Of a stretch of DNA of 64,000 nt, positions 60,463 to 64,000 are shown one piece after another. Origin of the DNA: Brachycybe producta (Eukaryota; Arthropoda; Diplopoda; Playtdesmida; Andrognathidae); NCBI GenBank assembly GCA_036925085.1, contig JAUPFP010000002.1, positions 2,626,550 to 2,690,549 on the forward strand, read 5' to 3'. The position numbers were made by a program, and so were the translations under genes. Position 1 is the stretch's first letter. The number at the start of each line of letters is the position of its first letter. The notes under the pieces were generated by a model. That model did not search any database. It worked only from the letters and a program-made list of their open reading frames with translations, and was not told the origin of the DNA.

Positions 60463-60861
60463 ATACTACTTTTCAAGCTCAAAACAATACACGTCCCATA
60501 ACACAGAATAAAGAACAGAACGGGATTTATTTTCTGCGCATGTGCAAATATATGAAAATAACGTCTTAATTTATTCATCGCTAAAATGTGTCATTTTTTT
60601 GTTGTTGTTGTATTTCAACCCTTTTTTTAAGTTATTCTAATTTTTTAATAGAAATTAAAAATAGAAATGTGCGTGCTTGGCAGCAAAATGTCGGGAGCGT
60701 CTGATCATATATAGCTACAGGTGCTGTACAAGAAATAGCCACCTATAATTCCTCTTATAGAAGGCTATGTTCTAATGACGTGCCTAGTGTTACAGCCCTC
60801 TATAGCCAAAGTCACTTATAAATTCCATAGGGAATGTATCGATAGTTATCAATATAAATTC

Positions 60862-61000
60862 ATGACGATCGCGGTGGTCAATTTGAATTTGGCCAATAGA
60901 AACGCAATATTAGAATATAAGATTTTGAAGAGCCGGTTTTATAGGCTGCAAACATAATTTATTGCGTTTCTATTGGCAAATTTAAATCGACCACCGCTAT
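60862..61000. repeat. Foldback MITE, 39-bp arms
   Basis: GCGGTGGTCAATTTGAATTT and the following GGCCAATAGAAACGCAATA pair with TATTGCGTTTCTATTGGC and AAATTTAAATCGACCACCGC, around ~60 bp. No coding frame. Confidence 0.85.
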
Positions 61001-64000
61001 TGCTAATGGCGGATGAATCGATAAGATTGAATCGTAGATATTCTGCAGTGGAATCTGCTGATATGGCCAGCGTTGCCACCTGGAGGGAAATTCAACATCT
61101 GAGAGGGTAAGAGGAGGGAAATAGGCAAGTGAGGGTAATTCCAGGGTAAAATGAATAAAAAGCAAATAGGCCAAAACTTTATTATTACACTTTCTGTATA
61201 AAAAATCAAGTATTGGTATAATGCAGTCTACTAAAGAGATGTGTGGAATACTGATGACTTTCAGGTGGTCAATTATATTGTACATGAGAGCCATTCGCAT
61301 AGGCCTTATATTTAGAGGGGCCATTAATTGGACATGCAAAATTTATACATTTCCTTTCAATATGCTTTGGATATAGATCAAAGAAAAATATATTACTAGA
61401 AGGGCACAGCTAGGTTTGGTTTACTTTAGGCATTAAAAAATAAGTTTGCCGAAAGACTCGGTAAAAGATGTGTGAAATGTTGATGACTTTTAGGTGTTCT
61501 TTTATAGTGTACAAAAGGGCCAACCTAGTACAGGCTAGTGGCTTTCTATTTAAAAGGGCCATTAATTGCATACCCACAATGTATACATTTCATTTGAAGA
61601 TCCATTGAAAAGAAACAAAAGGAAAATGTACTCCCAGAGGTGCAGGCTAGCTATGCAGCTAGGTGTATTTACAGCAGGTGGTTAGGGAACATGTAAAGGG
61701 ACAGAGGTGAATCAGGTGATATGAAATCATTACTGATCGTATTCATATGTTCAACCACTGATTGCTGTCATAGCGATTGAAATTTCTCAAACACATGTAA
61801 GCTTTCCCCTCTCGCTACCGTTCACGCTGCCAGAGATTCGTCTGCTATCGTTTGAGCAGACGGCTTTAGCAGACGACTATTCCTTCTAAATAGCACAAGA
61901 GAGGCCCCCTTACTGGTAGTGTTCCTTACACTACAGACACTACTTGCGCATACAGGGGACGGAGAACCGGCTGTCGACTCTTCTTTTCAGCGCAGCCACT
62001 GCAAATTACCCTTCCTGTTCCGTTTATAAGTGATCGATCAGAGTATTATTGTGGTTCGAATCGATTACTGCGTTGTCCTCCTTTGTCTGTCTTCTTGGCC
62101 CATCATTAGTTACGTCATCAGGTCCGTCCTCGGCTCGATGCGGTTGTAGAGGCAGCAGGCTCTTGACTCTCAGCAGGTCCTAGTTATCCTGGTTCCGGAA
62201 TCAGCCTCTTCTCTCAACAGTAACATTCTATGACCTCTAGTGGCTAGTCGGGCATAGCCTCCAGCCACACATAATCAAAACAGAACTCTAGCCAGGTGGC
62301 TGGGCATAGCCACCGGCCACACATCAGAAACAAGAACAACCACCCTTACAATTCATGAATGCTCAACTTATATACACATGCAATCCTGATCATGTGATAT
62401 TCGTTGACCAATCATTTGACAATATGTAAATGAACACAACCTCCCGGGTCACCATGTAACTCTATGGGCACTCCGGGGAACATGTCAAAATCACTTTATT
62501 GCTATGCTCAACATTGGGCCATTTCACAGGATTAATGTGCCAATGTTGAGCTATGCAATAATCATTAAAAGAACATTAAAAGTATCGAAAGTGTGAGTAA
62601 GATTAGACTTTTGCTGTCAAAAGTGTAATACATCTTTAGAACTTTTATTAGAAAGAAAATAGAAAACAGACAGAGTGATGACAGAATTATGGAGGCTGGT
62701 TGCATTTCCCAGGCTCCTCTGATCACACATGCAGTCGTCTTGCTTCGTTGCCTAGCAACAGCATGCACGAAACATTCTTTCTCTTTTCTAAGAAGAAGGG
62801 GCGAAAGAGAAGGGAGAGAACAGGTGCAATGACGTCAAATGTATGACGTCACGGCAGTGTTGTTAAGTCATGAGGACAGGGTCCTCACACACCCTCCAAC
62901 TTAAATTGAAGCATGTCCTCATGCTTTGACAGACAAGTCGGCGCCAAGATGAAAGAAGGGGAAAGTAGGAAAGCCTACCCTTGGGATTCGTTTACATTCA
63001 CATCTCATTCTGCATTCCGTCCAACGGTTCACGTTACGAAACGAATAAAACAGTTTTTTAACCACCCAAGCTTGTTATGTTTATTTATGCAAACAACAAC
63101 ATTCACCCTCATGCTTTCATGTTTTAACGTACTACCGTTTCTCTATTATCTCTCCTATATTCACACCCTATCATAAATTCTTCACTCGCACAATAACCCC
63201 TTTCTATTCATTTTAACCTTCTTCTAAAACTATCTTTGTTTCGAATTACTAATCGAAACCATTTTCATTCTCACCATTAAATCCAGTAATTCTACAGAGT
63301 ACTATTCCAATTACACTTAAACAATAACTTTTGTTTTCTATATTTACTTTGCTAACTCCATCTAATCTATCTGTTCTAGTTAATTATCTCCAAACTTTCC
63401 CTACCCTCATGCAGGAGCGATTTCTTCCATTGTCATGCAAAGAAAAGGAAAGAACTAGAATGAAACAGAGTTATCAAAGTATAAAATCTTTATTACTAAC
63501 ATCAAAAGCAAAAGTAGAAATATAAGTAGAAAATACGATAATTTATCAAAAAAAACACTCAATCAATAAAATCAGATTACAAAATTATTTTTTTTTTTCT
63601 TAAACAACAATTTCCACCACCAAAAACAAGTGAAATTGCAAAATTTATACATAATCATCAAAATATGCAAACGCGAAACTCAGATCGATCAAACAATTCG
63701 AATTTAAAAACGATACATTATTTTTCTTCTCTTGACGTTATACAATTTCAAAACGTAATTGAACGAAAATGAAAGAAACGAAAAGAAATTACTAGCCAGA
63801 ACTTATGGCTAAAAAAAAAAAGAAAAAGAAAACAAACAAGAGACATTCTTAAAAGCAAGAAACATTATTCGTAAAACAAAAATAAGAGAAACGATATTTT
63901 GCTAAATCTGAAACGAAAAGAAAATGAAATATCAATTCATTTGGCCCCAAATCGATGGGAGAGGCCCATTCGGTTCTCGACGGCTCCTCATCGGTTCCAC
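61001..64000. other. Non-coding DNA with LTR-like sequence on the minus strand
   Basis: No gene recognised. Two imperfect blocks (about 61,255-61,400 and 61,485-61,620) share GATGACTTT-AGGTG and GGGCCATTAATTG words. Near 62,880 the minus strand reads TTAAGTTGGAGGGTG then TGTGAGGACC, a polypurine tract and LTR start by analogy with 23,655; TATATAAG on the minus strand near 62,370 could be its promoter. The other LTR end is not visible. The last kilobase is AT-rich and featureless. Confidence 0.4.

Overview
This window is a stretch of invertebrate animal nuclear DNA, most likely from an arthropod (weak inference). It is AT-rich, full of microsatellites and nested transposable elements, and no ordinary host gene is clearly recognisable. 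TTAGG-like runs, Tc1/mariner and hAT miniature elements, Gypsy LTR elements with a retained extra 3' ORF and a complete Polinton all fit that view. I see no prokaryotic features.

Layout. 1-4,224: non-coding DNA with a 1.9-kb minisatellite of a 30-bp CA/TG unit. 4,225-8,389: remains of two Gypsy-like LTR elements that appear to share one LTR (5,857-6,390). 8,390-16,390: a degraded minus-strand Gypsy element in which gag, protease, RT, RNase H and integrase can all still be read. 16,389-18,461: two Tc1/mariner pieces (one a foldback), a tRNA-like SINE remnant and a 559-bp palindromic MITE. 18,462-24,190: a Gypsy gag-protease piece, a second copy of an unnamed ORF, and an LTR. 24,915-25,492: the broken C-terminus of a TE-associated protein.

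25,967-42,509 is the centrepiece: a 16.5-kb Polinton/Maverick (adintovirus-like) element with terminal inverted repeats beginning AGTAGTAT and a 6-bp target duplication AACATT. Its plus strand carries a Bcl-2-like gene, a nuclease-like gene, an unknown gene, then a tightly packed late-type block with ATGA overlaps: packaging ATPase, two small structural candidates, integrase, minor capsid, basic amphipathic protein, major capsid and adenain-like protease. Its minus strand carries a two-exon RING-finger gene, a dUTPase, protein-primed DNA polymerase B and a PC4-like gene with a probable intron. Polymerase and minor capsid each carry one frameshift in or near an A-run, and dUTPase carries one nonsense codon, so this copy is slightly decayed.

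42,549-53,370 is a second large mobile element: a Gypsy LTR retrotransposon with matching LTRs and a PBS-like site. It has lost RT to integrase and is interrupted by two solo LTRs, each with a clean target duplication. Its 3' part holds the third copy of the unnamed ORF family. 53,441-57,616 holds two unrecognised minus-strand genes, one with internally repeated domains split by a second foldback mariner. 57,620-64,000 is repeat-rich non-coding DNA including a hAT-type foldback with an 8-bp duplication.

The two least explained systems are (i) the Polinton's cargo of apoptosis/ubiquitin-type genes (Bcl-2-like and RING) with intron-bearing minus-strand genes, and (ii) the multi-copy ORF that sits between integrase and the 3' LTR of these Gypsy elements, in the place of an envelope gene.
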